From assembly GCA_002689655.1 (NCBI GenBank), contig NZHC01000045.1, positions 112,483 through 176,482 on the forward strand: a stretch of 64,000 nucleotides of DNA, in the 5' to 3' direction. The stretch's first letter is position 1; each line of letters starts with the position of its first letter. This document shows positions 63,865 through 64,000 of this stretch, piece by piece. Both the position numbers and the translations under genes were made by a program. The notes beneath the pieces are model-generated. The model had not been told where the DNA came from. It made no database searches and saw only the letters and a program-made list of their open reading frames with translations. This stretch comes from Rhodopirellula sp. (GTDB lineage: Bacteria > Planctomycetota > Planctomycetia > Pirellulales > Pirellulaceae).

Positions 63865-64000
63865 TTCACATCCAACTGATAATCACTCAATCTGGCAAGA
63901 CTGGAGAGTTGCTCAACAACTGCGACCGAACTGCCCGTCGACTCCATCACCGCACGTTGGCGGTCAGCCCAACCATCCCCACGAGTGATTTCCTTGACAT
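63861..64000 (-). CDS. Unknown protein, C-terminal fragment
   Basis: The last 45 residues of a gene that enters from the right edge on the reverse strand. It reads ITRGDGWADRQRAVMESTGS and ends LARLSDYQLDVK before TGA at 63861-63863, which overlaps the tsaE start (ATGA). The piece is too short to identify; thiL is sometimes found next to tsaE but I see no proof of it here. Confidence 0.5.
   Translation of the reverse strand, partial: VKEITRGDGWADRQRAVMESTGSSVAVVEQLSSLARLSDYQLDVK

Overview
The window looks like chromosomal DNA of a marine-type planctomycete (Pirellulales/Rhodopirellula-like). This is inferred from gene content, not from a database search. The signs are a multihaem cytochrome fused to TPRs, PEGA and DUF4129 proteins, SMP-30 and PQQ-type propellers, a giant Calx-beta/CBM2 glycoside hydrolase with a planctomycete-style N-terminal sorting motif (LEFLEQRITMTA), and many small genes without recognised function. 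LpxK implies lipid A and an outer membrane. An L,D-transpeptidase implies peptidoglycan. A coproporphyrin-type ferrochelatase with a Cys-rich tail fits the haem route used in this phylum. I found no tRNA, rRNA, CRISPR array, intact insertion sequence, phage or classical defence island; the window is mostly core metabolism with accessory polysaccharide and transport genes.

Layout. 1-8.2 kb: 3' end of an ABC protein with a decayed ATP site, ferrochelatase (reverse), an APH-like kinase, then DsbD, MnmE and a DNA alkyl-transferase in one forward run. 8.1-11.2 kb: reverse pair of a YfhO-like membrane protein and a PEGA lipoprotein. 11.4-18.3 kb: a cysteine hydrolase/SMP-30 fusion, a small hypothetical, a small DMT-like membrane protein, YchF, a repeat-containing hypothetical and mannose-1-phosphate guanylyltransferase. 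18.5-23 kb: octahaem cytochrome, a small secreted protein and glycerate 2-kinase (all reverse). 23.1-26.8 kb: Ski2-like helicase and LpxK (forward). 26.8-30 kb: DUF4129 and GYF_2 proteins and a conserved hypothetical (reverse). 30.2-34.8 kb: THUMP-like methyltransferase, YgfZ, RarA. 35-38.9 kb: aldo/keto reductase, TctA and a TctC-TctB fusion, joined by 4-bp stop/start overlaps. 38.9-41.7 kb: two reverse propeller proteins with a 31-bp tandem repeat between them. 41.8-45.7 kb: VOC protein, acyltransferase/acyl-ligase and a homocysteine methyltransferase-like enzyme. 45.7-52.4 kb: secreted hypothetical, Pgk, a GH63-type glucosidase and a lactonase-like propeller. 52.6-55.3 kb: L,D-transpeptidase, PyrE and a nuclease-like hypothetical. 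55.8-61.2 kb: a 1802-residue GH18+GH5 enzyme. 61.8-64 kb: PabB, TsaE and the end of an unknown gene (reverse).

How they work together. Several genes point to use of polymeric sugars and organic acids: the GH18/GH5 enzyme, the GH63 glucosidase, the sialidase-like propeller, two SMP-30 proteins, glycerate kinase, and a tricarboxylate-type transporter with a linked aldo/keto reductase. The best candidates for something undescribed are the GH18/GH5 enzyme, whose GH5 domain appears inserted into a Calx-beta domain; the TctC-TctB fusion; the cysteine hydrolase/SMP-30 fusion; the nuclease-like protein after pyrE; and several short tandem repeat arrays at gene ends.
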